A stretch of DNA of 64,000 bases, taken from Bradyrhizobium sp. KBS0727. GTDB taxonomy: Bacteria; Pseudomonadota; Alphaproteobacteria; Rhizobiales; Xanthobacteraceae. The DNA is taken from NCBI RefSeq assembly GCF_005937885.2, contig NZ_CP042176.1, forward strand, positions 1,607,501-1,671,500, written 5' to 3'. How positions within the stretch are numbered: the first letter of the stretch is position 1; every line of letters starts with the position of its first letter. The notes beneath the pieces are model-generated. The model did not search any database. It was given only the letters and a program-made list of their open reading frames with translations, and was not told the DNA's origin. This document shows, piece by piece, positions 8,106 to 16,635 of the stretch. Made by a program: the position numbers and the translations under genes.

Positions 8106-9608
8106 ATGAGAGAGTATGACGTTGTGGTCGCCGGTGCCGGAAACGCGGCGCTCTGTGCGGCGATCTCCGCGCACGAAAACGGCGCGCGGGTGCTGGTGCT
8201 CGAACGTGCGCCCGAAGCCGAGCGGGGCGGTAACTCCTATTTCACCGCCGGCGGGTTCCGCTTCGTCCACGAAGGCGCGGAAGATGTCGCCTCCGATATC
8301 ATCCCGGACATGACCGCGGAGGAACGATCCAAGATCGTGCTGCCACCGCACAGCCGCAAATTCTTCTACGACCAGTTGATGGAAGTGACCCACCACCAGT
8401 CCGACGAGGACCTGGCCAACCTCCTGATCGACCGCTCGCGTTCGACGATGGCGTGGCTGCGCAGCCATGGCATCCGCTTCGTTCCGATGTACGGTCGCCA
8501 GTCGTTCCTGGTCGACGGCAAGCATCATTTCTACGGCGGCGTGAACATCGAAGCCGTCGGCGGCGGCGCTGGCCTGGTCGAGGCCGAAATGGCGCGCCTT
8601 GAGAAGCTTGGCATTGAAATCCGCTACGGCTCGGCGTTGATCGGCCTGGTGCAGCGGCCCGACCGCGTGATCACCGGCGTGAAGATCCGGACCCAGCAGG
8701 GCTATTCCGAAATTGCGACCAAGTCGGTGATTCTCGCTTGCGGCGGCTTCGAATCCAATCCGGAGATGCGGGTGCGCTATCTCGGATCGGGCTGGGATCT
8801 GTGCCGGGTTCGCGGCACGCGCCACAACATGGGCGAAGGTATTCTGGCCGCGCTTGCGATCGGCGCGCGTCCGTTCGGCAACTGGTCGAGCTGTCACGCC
8901 TGCGAATGGGACATCTCGGCGCCACCCTATGGCGACCGCTGGGTGCTGGATAATTTCCAGAAGCACTCCTATCCGCTCGGCATCATGGTCAACATCAACA
9001 GCAAGCGCTTCGTCGATGAAGGTGAGGACTACCGAAACCTCACTTACGCGAAATTCGGCCGCGAGATCATGAACCAGCCGCGCCGCACCGCGATCCAGAT
9101 ATTCGACCAGCAGACGGTCGCGATGCTGCGCGACGAATACCGCATCAAGCAGGTGACCAAGGTCGAATCGGACACCATCGCCGGCCTCGCCGAGCAGCTC
9201 GAGCTCGATCCGGTGGAACTCGAGAAGACCGTCAGCGAGTACAACGCCGCCTGCGGTCCGGAGCCGTACAATCCGGCGATCCTGGACGGCAAGGCCGCCC
9301 GCGGCATCTCACCGCCCAAGTCGAACTGGGCGCTGCCGATCAACAAGCCGCCTTACGTCGCCTTCGTGACCACGACCGGCATCACCTTCACGTTCGGCGG
9401 TCTGCAGATCAATACCAGCGGCGAAGTGCAGGACATGACCGATCAGTCGATCCCGGGGCTCTATGCCGCCGGCGAGCTGGTGGGTGGCCTGTTCTACGAA
9501 AACTATCCGGGCGGCACCGGCCTGATGTCGGGTTCGGTGTTCGGCAAGCTCGCCGGCGAAAGCGCCGCGGCCTATGTCGGGGCCAAGGACAAGCGTTCGG
9601 TCGCCTGA
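8106..9608 (+). CDS. tcuA: FAD-dependent tricarballylate dehydrogenase-like protein (copy 2)
   Basis: A 500-residue FAD_binding_2 flavoprotein, clearly paralogous to the product of 122-1606. Shared features are GAGNAALCAA (residues 10-19), ERGGNSYFTAGG, CGGFESNPEMR and the C-terminal YENYPGGTGLMSGSVFGKLAG. The ATG at 8106 is preceded by AAGGGAG at good spacing; another ATG six bases earlier is too close to it. The catalytic centre probably oxidises a C-C bond next to carboxylates. Having two such dehydrogenases in one island implies either two oxidation steps or two related substrates. Confidence 0.85.
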   Translation: MREYDVVVAGAGNAALCAAISAHENGARVLVLERAPEAERGGNSYFTAGGFRFVHEGAEDVASDIIPDMTAEERSKIVLPPHSRKFFYDQLMEVTHHQSDEDLANLLIDRSRSTMAWLRSHGIRFVPMYGRQSFLVDGKHHFYGGVNIEAVGGGAGLVEAEMARLEKLGIEIRYGSALIGLVQRPDRVITGVKIRTQQGYSEIATKSVILACGGFESNPEMRVRYLGSGWDLCRVRGTRHNMGEGILAALAIGARPFGNWSSCHACEWDISAPPYGDRWVLDNFQKHSYPLGIMVNINSKRFVDEGEDYRNLTYAKFGREIMNQPRRTAIQIFDQQTVAMLRDEYRIKQVTKVESDTIAGLAEQLELDPVELEKTVSEYNAACGPEPYNPAILDGKAARGISPPKSNWALPINKPPYVAFVTTTGITFTFGGLQINTSGEVQDMTDQSIPGLYAAGELVGGLFYENYPGGTGLMSGSVFGKLAGESAAAYVGAKDKRSVA

Positions 9609-9682
9609 TCCGCTACCGATATCCGAAGGGCGTCCTGCGCCCTCCGGATCTCATGTCCGCGCGCGCGGATATCATCGAGGGG

Positions 9683-9699
9683 AGCCCGTCTCGCGGGCT
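9683..9699 (+). terminator. Probable terminator after the second tcuA gene
   Basis: AGCCCG (9683-9688) and CGGGCT (9694-9699) form a stem with a five-base loop, followed by the T-containing sequence TCCTGTTTG. It lies in the 142-base gap between the flavoprotein and epimerase genes. The stem is short, so termination may be partial. Confidence 0.45.
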
Positions 9700-9750
9700 T
9701 CCTGTTTGCCGCGGCTAGCGGCGTTGTCTGCGAAAGAGTTGTGAGCCTCC

Positions 9751-10737
9751 ATGAAGATCGCGGAAGGAAAGTTTGTCGTCACCGGGGGCGCCAGCCTGAT
9801 CGGATCGCACGTCGCGGAACAATTGCTGAGCCAGGGCGCGCGCGAGGTCGTGCTGCTCGACAATTTTGCGCTGGGCAATCCGGATACCGTCAAGTCGCTG
9901 CTGGCCGATCCCCGGGTCAAGCTGCTGCGCGGGGACATCCTGCGTATCAATGAGCTTTACGATGCCTTCGAAGGCTGCGACGGCGTGTTCGCGATTGCCG
10001 GCTTCCTGACGCTGCCGCTCAGCCAGAATCCGAGCCTTGGCCTCGCGGTCAACGTCGAGGGCCAGGTCAATATCTTCGAGGCGTGCCGCTACCGCAACGT
10101 CAAGAAGGTGGTGTTCTCGTCGTCGGTCGCCGTCTATGGCGATCCGGCCCCCGGACTGGTCGACGAACAGGCCCCGGCGCAACTCAACAGCTTCCAGCCG
10201 GCGGCGGCGCTATATGCCTGCACCAAGCTGATCGGCGAAAATCTCTGCAAGCTCTACAGCGCCAAGCACGGCGTCCAGGCGGTCGGGTTGCGATACTCGA
10301 CGGTCTACGGCGAGCGCCAGCACTATCGCGGCGTCAACGCGCTCTACATCATGGAAAATTACGACCGCATCGCGCGCGGCGAACCGCCGGTCATCACCGG
10401 CGACGGCAGCGAGGTGCATGACTACATTCACGTCGCCGACGTCGCCCGGGCCAATGTCATGGCGATGGCCTCCGACGTGACAGCCGAAAGCTTCAACGTG
10501 GTGACGGGCGTTGCGACCTCGCTCAACCGCCTGGTCGAGATCCTGCTGTCGATCACCGGCAGCAAGCTCAAGCCAGTGTTCAAGACCGGCGGCGGCAGCG
10601 TGCGATCCAGCGTGACCGATCAACTCGATTTCAGCCGCGCCAAGATCGAGAAAATGCTGGGATGGGTGCCCGAAGTCTCCATCGAGCAGGGCATTCGCCG
10701 GCTGCTCGAATGGCGCAAGGCGCAAGAAAAGGCCTGA
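9751..10737 (+). CDS. NAD-dependent epimerase/dehydratase
   Basis: A 328-residue extended short-chain dehydrogenase (NAD-dependent epimerase/dehydratase family). The N-terminal nucleotide motif reads GGASLIGSHVAEQLL (the usual GGxGxxGxH with Ser at the second Gly). The catalytic elements are SSSVAVYG and YACTKLIGEN (Tyr-x3-Lys). It resembles nucleotide-sugar epimerases by fold, but in this context it may instead act on a hydroxy or keto acid. It starts a + strand run with the lactonase-like and PrpF-like genes. Confidence 0.82.
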   Translation: MKIAEGKFVVTGGASLIGSHVAEQLLSQGAREVVLLDNFALGNPDTVKSLLADPRVKLLRGDILRINELYDAFEGCDGVFAIAGFLTLPLSQNPSLGLAVNVEGQVNIFEACRYRNVKKVVFSSSVAVYGDPAPGLVDEQAPAQLNSFQPAAALYACTKLIGENLCKLYSAKHGVQAVGLRYSTVYGERQHYRGVNALYIMENYDRIARGEPPVITGDGSEVHDYIHVADVARANVMAMASDVTAESFNVVTGVATSLNRLVEILLSITGSKLKPVFKTGGGSVRSSVTDQLDFSRAKIEKMLGWVPEVSIEQGIRRLLEWRKAQEKA

Positions 10738-10774
10738 GACGAGGCCGCGAGCTAGCCGCCGGAACGGAGCAACC

Positions 10775-11566
10775 ATGTCGGAATACGAAATCCTCGCGAT
10801 CCGCTACGCCCACAATGCCGAGCGTAAAACGGCGGAGAATTTTCTCGGCGGCGATCCGCATGACGGGCCGATGCCGATGGACTTTTTCGTCTGGGTGCTG
10901 AAGGGCGGCGGCCGGACCATCGTAATCGATACCGGCTTCGACGCCGACATGGCGACGCGCCGCGCGCGAAAACTGACGCGGCCGGTGGCCGAGGGCCTGA
11001 AGGCCGCAGGTATCGACGCGGCCGGCGTCAAGGACGTGATCCTGACCCATATGCACTACGACCATGCCGGCAACCACGACCTGTTTCCGAACGCGAAGTA
11101 CCACGTTCAGGACCGGGAAATGGAATACTGCACCGGCCGTTGCATGTGCCATTCCACTTTGCGTCACCCGTTCGAGGCGGAAGACGTCACCGCGATGGTG
11201 CAGAAGCTGTTCCAGGGCCGCGTCGCGTTCCACAACGGCTCGAGCGAAATCGCCGATGGCGTGTCGCTCCATCTGGTGGGCGGTCATTCGCGTGGCCTGC
11301 AGTTCGTGCGGGTCCGGACCCGGCGCGGATGGGTGGTGGTCGCCTCCGACGCTTCGCATTACTACGCAAATTTTGAACAGTACCGGCCGTTCCCGGTCGT
11401 CGTCGACGTCAGCGAGACGCTCGAAGGTTATGACGCGATGCGGCGCATGGCGACGTCGCTGTCCCATATCGTACCGGGCCACGACCCGCTCGTGTTACAA
11501 CGCTATCCGGCGCAGCCGGGCGGGCCTGCGGATATCATCCGCCTGGATGCCGAGCCGTTGAAGTAA
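10775..11566 (+). CDS. Metallo-beta-lactamase-fold hydrolase, N-acyl homoserine lactonase-like
   Basis: A 263-residue MBL-fold enzyme with the dinuclear zinc motif HMHYDH (residues 92-97) followed by AGN, as in AiiA/AttM-type lactonases, and a downstream GGHSRGLQ segment carrying a further metal ligand. It probably opens a lactone or hydrolyses a thioester. The position between an epimerase and a PrpF-like isomerase makes a metabolic lactone more likely than quorum quenching. The ATG at 10775 follows CGGAACGGAGCAACC, with GGAG as ribosome site. Confidence 0.83.
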   Translation: MSEYEILAIRYAHNAERKTAENFLGGDPHDGPMPMDFFVWVLKGGGRTIVIDTGFDADMATRRARKLTRPVAEGLKAAGIDAAGVKDVILTHMHYDHAGNHDLFPNAKYHVQDREMEYCTGRCMCHSTLRHPFEAEDVTAMVQKLFQGRVAFHNGSSEIADGVSLHLVGGHSRGLQFVRVRTRRGWVVVASDASHYYANFEQYRPFPVVVDVSETLEGYDAMRRMATSLSHIVPGHDPLVLQRYPAQPGGPADIIRLDAEPLK

Positions 11567-11584
11567 GGACGAGAGGGACCCTCC

Positions 11585-12730
11585 ATGGCAAATGCTCGAC
11601 TTCGTGCGGTCTTCATGCGGGGCGGCACTTCCAAGGCGGTGATGTTCCGAAAGGAGGATCTGCCGGCCAAGACTGCGGATTGGGATCCGATCTTTCTGCA
11701 GGTCATGGGCTCGCCCGATCCGAACGGCCGCCAACTCGACGGCATGGGTGGCGGCATTTCCTCGCTGTCGAAGATCTGCATCATCGGCCCGCCGAGCCGG
11801 CCGGACGCGGATGTCGACTACACTTTCGCGCAGATCGGCGTTCGCGACACTTTTGTCGATTACGGCGCCAATTGCGGCAACATGTCTTCAGCGGTCGGCC
11901 CGTTCGCGCTCGACGAGGGTTTGGTCACCGGTCCCGCCAATGGCGAAGCCACCGTCCGCATTCACAACACCAACACGTCGAAGATCATCGTCGCGCGCTT
12001 TCCGGTCGAGCAGGGCTCGCTGGCAGCCACCGGGGATATCGAAATCGATGGCGTCGGCGGCAAGGCCGCACCGATCCGGTTGGAATTTCTCGAGCCGGGC
12101 GGCGCGCGGACTGGCAAGCTGTTGCCGACCGGCCGCGCCGTTGACGAGTTCGACATCAACGGGCTCGGGATCGTCAAGGCGTCCTGCGTCGATGCCGCCA
12201 ATCCGTGCGTGTTCGTCGAAGCGAGTGCCGTCGGCCAGTCCGGCGACGAACTGCCGGACGCGCTCGACCGCGATACGGTCTTTCTGCAGCGCATGGAAGA
12301 CATCCGCTGCGCGGCATCGGTCAAGATGGGCATTGCGCCGGATCTCGAAACGGCGCGCCGCATGACCGGCATTCCCAAGGTCGCGATGGTATCGGGTCCG
12401 CGTGCCGGGCGGACCTTGTCGGGCCGCGAGCTTGCCGTCGCGGATGCCGACATCTGGGTCCGCATGATCTCGGTCGGCCAGCCGCATCGCGCCACGCCAA
12501 TCACAGGCGCGATCTGCCTGTCGGTCGCGACCCGGGTTCCCGGCAGCATTCCCGCGCAGCTGAGCAACGCGAACGGGCCGATCCGGATCGCGCATCCGTC
12601 CGGCGTCACGCTGGTCGATGCCGGGGTCTCGCTTTCCGCAGACGGCGTCGCGAAGGCCGACTACGGCGCGGTCTATCGTAGTGCCCGCCGCCTGTTCGAG
12701 GGCAACGTTGTCTATCGAACGCCGCAATAG
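11585..12730 (+). CDS. PrpF-like isomerase (4-oxalomesaconate tautomerase / methylaconitate isomerase family)
   Basis: A 381-residue PrpF-family protein with the diaminopimelate-epimerase-like fold. Family marks are RAVFMRGGTSKAVMF at the N-terminus, GGGISSLSKICI, and GANCGNMSSAVGPFA, which contains the conserved Cys97. Known members move double bonds in methylaconitate (PrpF), 4-oxalomesaconate (GalD) or aconitate. Together with the TcuA-, PrpD- and PrpB-like genes it fits a step that repositions the double bond of an aconitate-type intermediate. It starts 19 bases after the lactonase gene. Confidence 0.87.
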   Translation: MANARLRAVFMRGGTSKAVMFRKEDLPAKTADWDPIFLQVMGSPDPNGRQLDGMGGGISSLSKICIIGPPSRPDADVDYTFAQIGVRDTFVDYGANCGNMSSAVGPFALDEGLVTGPANGEATVRIHNTNTSKIIVARFPVEQGSLAATGDIEIDGVGGKAAPIRLEFLEPGGARTGKLLPTGRAVDEFDINGLGIVKASCVDAANPCVFVEASAVGQSGDELPDALDRDTVFLQRMEDIRCAASVKMGIAPDLETARRMTGIPKVAMVSGPRAGRTLSGRELAVADADIWVRMISVGQPHRATPITGAICLSVATRVPGSIPAQLSNANGPIRIAHPSGVTLVDAGVSLSADGVAKADYGAVYRSARRLFEGNVVYRTPQ

Positions 12731-12759
12731 TCCGTATCCATAGCCTGGTGAGTATGCCG

Positions 12760-14703
12760 ATGTTTCCGAAACTGTTTGCGCCCGGCAAGATCGGCTCACT
12801 GGAGCTGCCGAACCGGGTCGTGTTCGCGGCCACCAGCTCGGAACTCGCGGACAAGGACGGCTTCGTCGGCGACGATCTCGTCGAGTACTATGCCGAGCGC
12901 GCCCGCGGCGGTACCGGGCTGATCGTCGTCGAAGCCACCTATATCGAGCAGGAAGGCAAGCGGCTGCATCACAATGCGATGCTGCACGACGATTGCTTCA
13001 TTCCCGGCCTGCGGAAGGTAGTGCAGGCAGCCCATGCCGAGGGCGCCAGGATGGCGCTGCAGCTCAACCATGGCGGCCGCGAATCCATTCCCGACGTGTC
13101 GGGCTCGGTGCCGCTGGCGCCATCACCGATTCCCTCGCAATTCACTGGTGTCGGCGACGCGGTGATTCCGAAGGAATTGACCGTCGGCGAGATCGACCGC
13201 ATCGTCGAGCGGTTCGCGGAAGCGGCGCGGCGTTCGCGCGACGCCGGGTTCGACGCCGTCGAGCTGCATGGCGCGCACGGGTATTTGATCGGCGAGTTTC
13301 TGTCGCCCGATTCGAACAAGCGCGAGGATGACTACGGCGGCAGCGTGCAGGGCCGTGCTTATTTTTGCGTGCGCCTGATCCAGGCGATCAAGGCGAGGCT
13401 GGGCGCGGACTATCCCGTCATCGTTCGCATGAACGGCCGGGATCATGTCCAGCACGGCCTCGAACTCGCCGACGCCGTCGAGATGGCCGTGATGTTCGAG
13501 GCGGCCGGCGCGGATTCGATCAGCGTGTCCGGCGGCGTGCATGCGTCGCGGCCCTATATGGTCGTTCCCGGCATGTCGGTCGACCGAGGTTGTTACGTGA
13601 GCTATGGCGATGCGATCCGAAAACGGGTCAAGGTCCCCGTGATGGTGGTCGGACGCATCAACACCCCCGAACTTGCCGAACAGATCCTCGAGGACGGACA
13701 GGCGGATTTCATCTGCCTCAGCCGCGCCTTGATCGCCGATCCGTATTTCCCGGCCAAAGCGAAGTCCGGCCGCGTCGAGACGATCGCGCCCTGCATTGCC
13801 TGCAACGAGTGCATCGCCACGGTTCATCGCCACAAGGGTCTGGCCTGCACGGTCAACCCGATGGTGAGCCGGGAACTGGAGTTGAAGCCGCTGCTCGCGC
13901 TGAAGCCGGAGGCACGACGCGTTGTCGTGATCGGCAGCGGGGCTGCCGGTTTGTCCGCTGCCGTGACGGCGGCCCGGCGCGGTCACGATGTCCATCTGTT
14001 CGAAAAGGAAGCCGTGATCGGCGGACAATTGTTGCTGGCGCATCAGCCGCCGCATCGCGGTGAGATCAGGAACGCGTTGCGCTATTTCGCCTCCGAGATC
14101 GCGCGCCTCGGTATTCCCGTCAGTCTCAATCGATCGTTTTCCGCCGATGATGCGCGCGCGCTCAAGCCCGAGGCCATCATCGTGGCCACAGGCGCTTCAC
14201 CGGTTCAGCCCGATGTGCCGGGATCCGATCTGCCCCATGTCTTGAGCGGATGGCGGGTTATCGCCGGCCTCGAACAGGCGGGCCAGACCTGTGTCGTCGT
14301 CGGTGGCGGCCTGGTCGGCATCGAGGTTGCGGATTATCTGGCGGACCAGGGCAAAAAGGTCATCATGATCGTGCGCTCGGAAATGCTGAAAAAGGCGGTC
14401 CACGCCGACCGGGTCTACTATCTCGACCGGATTGCGGAGCTGAATATCGAAGTGCTGGCGAACATGGAGTTGCTCGCGGTCGGTCCGGACTGGGTTGAAA
14501 TCAAGCCGGAAGGCCGTGTGCGCCGTACGCTGCACGATATCGACAACGTGATCTTCTGCACCGGCTACGCGTCGCGGAAGGCCGAAACCGACAGCCTCGA
14601 GGGATTAGGCATCGCCGTGCACTATGCCGGCGATGTCGGGGGCCCGCGAAAATTCTTCCAGGCGATCGAGGAGGGGACGCTGACGGCGCTCCGGATCGTT
14701 TAA
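12760..14703 (+). CDS. FadH/old-yellow-enzyme-type NADH:flavin oxidoreductase
   Basis: A protein of about 647 residues with the layout of 2,4-dienoyl-CoA reductase and trimethylamine dehydrogenase. An N-terminal TIM-barrel FMN domain (LFAPGKIGSLELPNR; ELHGAHGYLIGEFLSP) is followed by a 4Fe-4S cluster motif (CIACNEC near residue 345, plus CTVNP). The C-terminal FAD/NAD domains show VVVIGSGAAGLSAA and VVVGGGLVGIEVAD. The start is uncertain (GTG 12748, ATG 12754 or ATG 12760); only 12760 has GGTGAG at normal spacing. It probably reduces an activated double bond of a pathway intermediate. Its stop codon overlaps operator site 3. Confidence 0.87.
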   Translation: MFPKLFAPGKIGSLELPNRVVFAATSSELADKDGFVGDDLVEYYAERARGGTGLIVVEATYIEQEGKRLHHNAMLHDDCFIPGLRKVVQAAHAEGARMALQLNHGGRESIPDVSGSVPLAPSPIPSQFTGVGDAVIPKELTVGEIDRIVERFAEAARRSRDAGFDAVELHGAHGYLIGEFLSPDSNKREDDYGGSVQGRAYFCVRLIQAIKARLGADYPVIVRMNGRDHVQHGLELADAVEMAVMFEAAGADSISVSGGVHASRPYMVVPGMSVDRGCYVSYGDAIRKRVKVPVMVVGRINTPELAEQILEDGQADFICLSRALIADPYFPAKAKSGRVETIAPCIACNECIATVHRHKGLACTVNPMVSRELELKPLLALKPEARRVVVIGSGAAGLSAAVTAARRGHDVHLFEKEAVIGGQLLLAHQPPHRGEIRNALRYFASEIARLGIPVSLNRSFSADDARALKPEAIIVATGASPVQPDVPGSDLPHVLSGWRVIAGLEQAGQTCVVVGGGLVGIEVADYLADQGKKVIMIVRSEMLKKAVHADRVYYLDRIAELNIEVLANMELLAVGPDWVEIKPEGRVRRTLHDIDNVIFCTGYASRKAETDSLEGLGIAVHYAGDVGGPRKFFQAIEEGTLTALRIV

Positions 14704-14715
14704 CTGTAGACAGTT
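14702..14715. promoter_or_regulatory. Candidate GntR operator (site 3, autoregulatory)
   Basis: AACTGT-AG-ACAGTT is a perfect palindrome with six-base arms that overlaps the TAA of the FadH-like gene and sits 174 bases before the GntR start. A TTGATG that could serve as a -35 element overlaps its right edge. Its position in front of the regulator gene suggests autoregulation. Confidence 0.62.
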
Positions 14716-14888
14716 GATGGAACAGGTATTTCTACGATTGATTGTTTTCCGGGAAGCGACATATTGATGGGCAAGAGGGCCGATCCGGCAATGTCGCGCG
14801 AACGAACAGGATCGTTGTTTCCTCCGCGCCGGGCCGGTGCGGAGGCGTCTGCACGGGCTCCTGAAGGAGTGGTCCTCGGAGGGTTTTC

Positions 14889-15668
14889 ATGAACGGCATT
14901 TTGAGCAACAAGGTTTCCGCGCAATCATTGGTGGACGCGCTCGCGGAGCGGATCGAGGCCGCGATTATGAGCGGCGATCTTCAGCCGGGTAGCAAGATCA
15001 GCGAGCAGGCACTGGCCGCGTCACTGGGCGTCAGCCGTGGTCCGTTGCGCGAAGCCATCCGCAGGCTCGAAGGCCGCAAGCTGTTGCAGCGGACTCCGAA
15101 CATCGGCGTTCGCGTCGCCAGCCTGTCACCCGCCGATCTCTATGAGGTACTGCAGGTGCGCGAAGCGCTCGAAGGGCTGGCATGCGGGCTTGCCGCCAAG
15201 AACATGACGGACGAAGAACTGGAGGCGCTTTCCGAACTGCTCGATCAGCACCAGCAGCAGAAGAGTGTCCAGGAAGGAACCGGCTACTACCAGGAGTCAA
15301 AGGACTTTGATTTTCACTTCCGGATCGTGAAGGGCAGTCGCAACGCGCGGCTGGTCCAGATGCTGTGCGAGGACCTCTATTATCTGCTCCGGGTCTATCG
15401 CTACAAATCCAGCACCAAGCCGGGACGCGCCAAGCAGGCGCTCCGCGAGCACAAGGATATCGTGGCGGCGCTGATGCGGCGGGATCCGGTGGAAGCCGAA
15501 CGGAAGATGCGCCTGCATATCGGCAACGCGCGCCTCTATGTCGAGGAGCAGATGCGGGAAGCGGCCAGCCGGCAGGAAGTAGCCCCTGCAGTCCCGGTGC
15601 GCAAACCGAAGGCGGCGACCGCACTGTCCGGCAAAGGCGGCAGGGCTGCCGCACTGGCGCGAAGGTAG
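14889..15668 (+). CDS. GntR family regulator, FadR-type (FCD domain)
   Basis: A 259-residue regulator. The N-terminal winged helix (about residues 14-80) includes GSKISEQALAASLGVSRGPLREAIRRLEGRK in two adjoining parts, the canonical GntR recognition helix. The C-terminal helical FCD domain (about 90-225) has the EVLQVREALEGLA start and the histidine-containing HFRIVKGSRN segment. FCD proteins sense small carboxylates. Nearby palindromes with a TGT-NN-ACA core are plausible operators. The last 35 residues form a basic Ala/Lys/Arg-rich tail that looks unstructured. The gap in front of the gene also holds a GC-rich hairpin (CCTCCGC and GCGGAGG) near 14820-14845. Confidence 0.9.
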   Translation: MNGILSNKVSAQSLVDALAERIEAAIMSGDLQPGSKISEQALAASLGVSRGPLREAIRRLEGRKLLQRTPNIGVRVASLSPADLYEVLQVREALEGLACGLAAKNMTDEELEALSELLDQHQQQKSVQEGTGYYQESKDFDFHFRIVKGSRNARLVQMLCEDLYYLLRVYRYKSSTKPGRAKQALREHKDIVAALMRRDPVEAERKMRLHIGNARLYVEEQMREAASRQEVAPAVPVRKPKAATALSGKGGRAAALARR

Positions 15669-15705
15669 TCGCGCGCCACGCTTGCGCCGTGGTCCCTTGC
15701 TACGG

Positions 15706-16635
15706 CTATTTGCCGGTTGATCGCTGCGGCATACCCTCCGGGGTCACCGACGTGATGATCGAAGAATCCAGCGCCTCGTATTCGTGGTAGCCGATGGTGG
15801 CGTAGAGTTCCGCGCGGGTTTGCATGCGGTCGATCAGGCGATGGGTGCCGCCGTCGTCCCGGATTCCCTCATAGAGATCGGCCTGTGCCTTCGCCGCCAT
15901 GCGCAACGCACTGACCGGCCAGATCACCATCTTGTAGCCGAGCGCCTCGAACTCGGCGGCGGTCATGAACGGCGTTCGCCCGAACTCGGTCATATTGGCC
16001 AGCAGCGGCACTTTAATTGTCTCGGAAAACTTGCGGAACGCCTCGGGGTCATGAAGGGCTTCCGGGAAGATCGCGTCGGCGCCGGCCTCGACGTAGAGCC
16101 TGGCCCGGTTGATCGCGCTGTCGAGCCCTTCGTCGGCGGCGGCGTCCGTCCGGGCCACGATATAAAGATGCCGGCGCGCTTTTGCAGCGGCTGCGATCTT
16201 CGCGGCCATGTCCTCCGGCGCGATCAGTTTCTTGTCGTTGAGATGGCCGCACTTCTTCGGCAGGATCTGATCCTCGATCTGGACCGCCGCGGCGCCGGCG
16301 TCCTCGAACGCGCGAACCATGTTCATCACGTTGAGCGCTTCGCCGAAGCCGGTATCGCCATCCACCAGCACGGGAAGCTGCGAGGCGCGGGACACCTGCC
16401 GGACGAAGAAGCAGACGTCCTCGATGGTAAGGATGCCGAGGTCCGGCAGCCCCATCGAGGCGGACATCGCCGCGCCCGACAAATACAGCGCCTCGAACCG
16501 GGCCGCCTTGGCCTGCAGGGCGGCGAGCCCGCAATGGGCTCCCGGGATCTGGAGGATGCCGGGACGTTGCAGCAGCTTTCGAAAACGCTCGCCGGCCGGA
16601 AGCGTCGGCAAATCATTGGCGACCAGATAGGTCAT
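15706..16635 (-). CDS. Methylisocitrate lyase-like (PEP mutase/isocitrate lyase superfamily)
   Basis: A 309-residue TIM-barrel lyase of the isocitrate lyase/PEP mutase superfamily. The metal-binding VDGDTGFGE (91-99) and EDQ (121-123) and the catalytic-loop motif KKCGH (127-131, Cys129) match the KRCGH of 2-methylisocitrate lyase and distinguish it from PEP mutase. The reaction would be retro-aldol cleavage of an isocitrate-type compound to succinate plus a 2-oxoacid. It is divergent from the livK-like gene, with operator site 4 between them. Oxaloacetate decarboxylase activity is an alternative for this subfamily. Confidence 0.85.
   Translation of the reverse strand: MTYLVANDLPTLPAGERFRKLLQRPGILQIPGAHCGLAALQAKAARFEALYLSGAAMSASMGLPDLGILTIEDVCFFVRQVSRASQLPVLVDGDTGFGEALNVMNMVRAFEDAGAAAVQIEDQILPKKCGHLNDKKLIAPEDMAAKIAAAAKARRHLYIVARTDAAADEGLDSAINRARLYVEAGADAIFPEALHDPEAFRKFSETIKVPLLANMTEFGRTPFMTAAEFEALGYKMVIWPVSALRMAAKAQADLYEGIRDDGGTHRLIDRMQTRAELYATIGYHEYEALDSSIITSVTPEGMPQRSTGK

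Noticed and set aside
10775..11566. Dedicated quorum-quenching lactonase
   Set aside because: The motif fits, but no luxI/luxR-type gene is near and the gene lies inside a catabolic run.
1631..16635. Itaconate degradation operon
   Set aside because: PrpD- and MaoC-like genes are present, but the CoA-transferase and citramalyl-CoA lyase of that pathway are missing.
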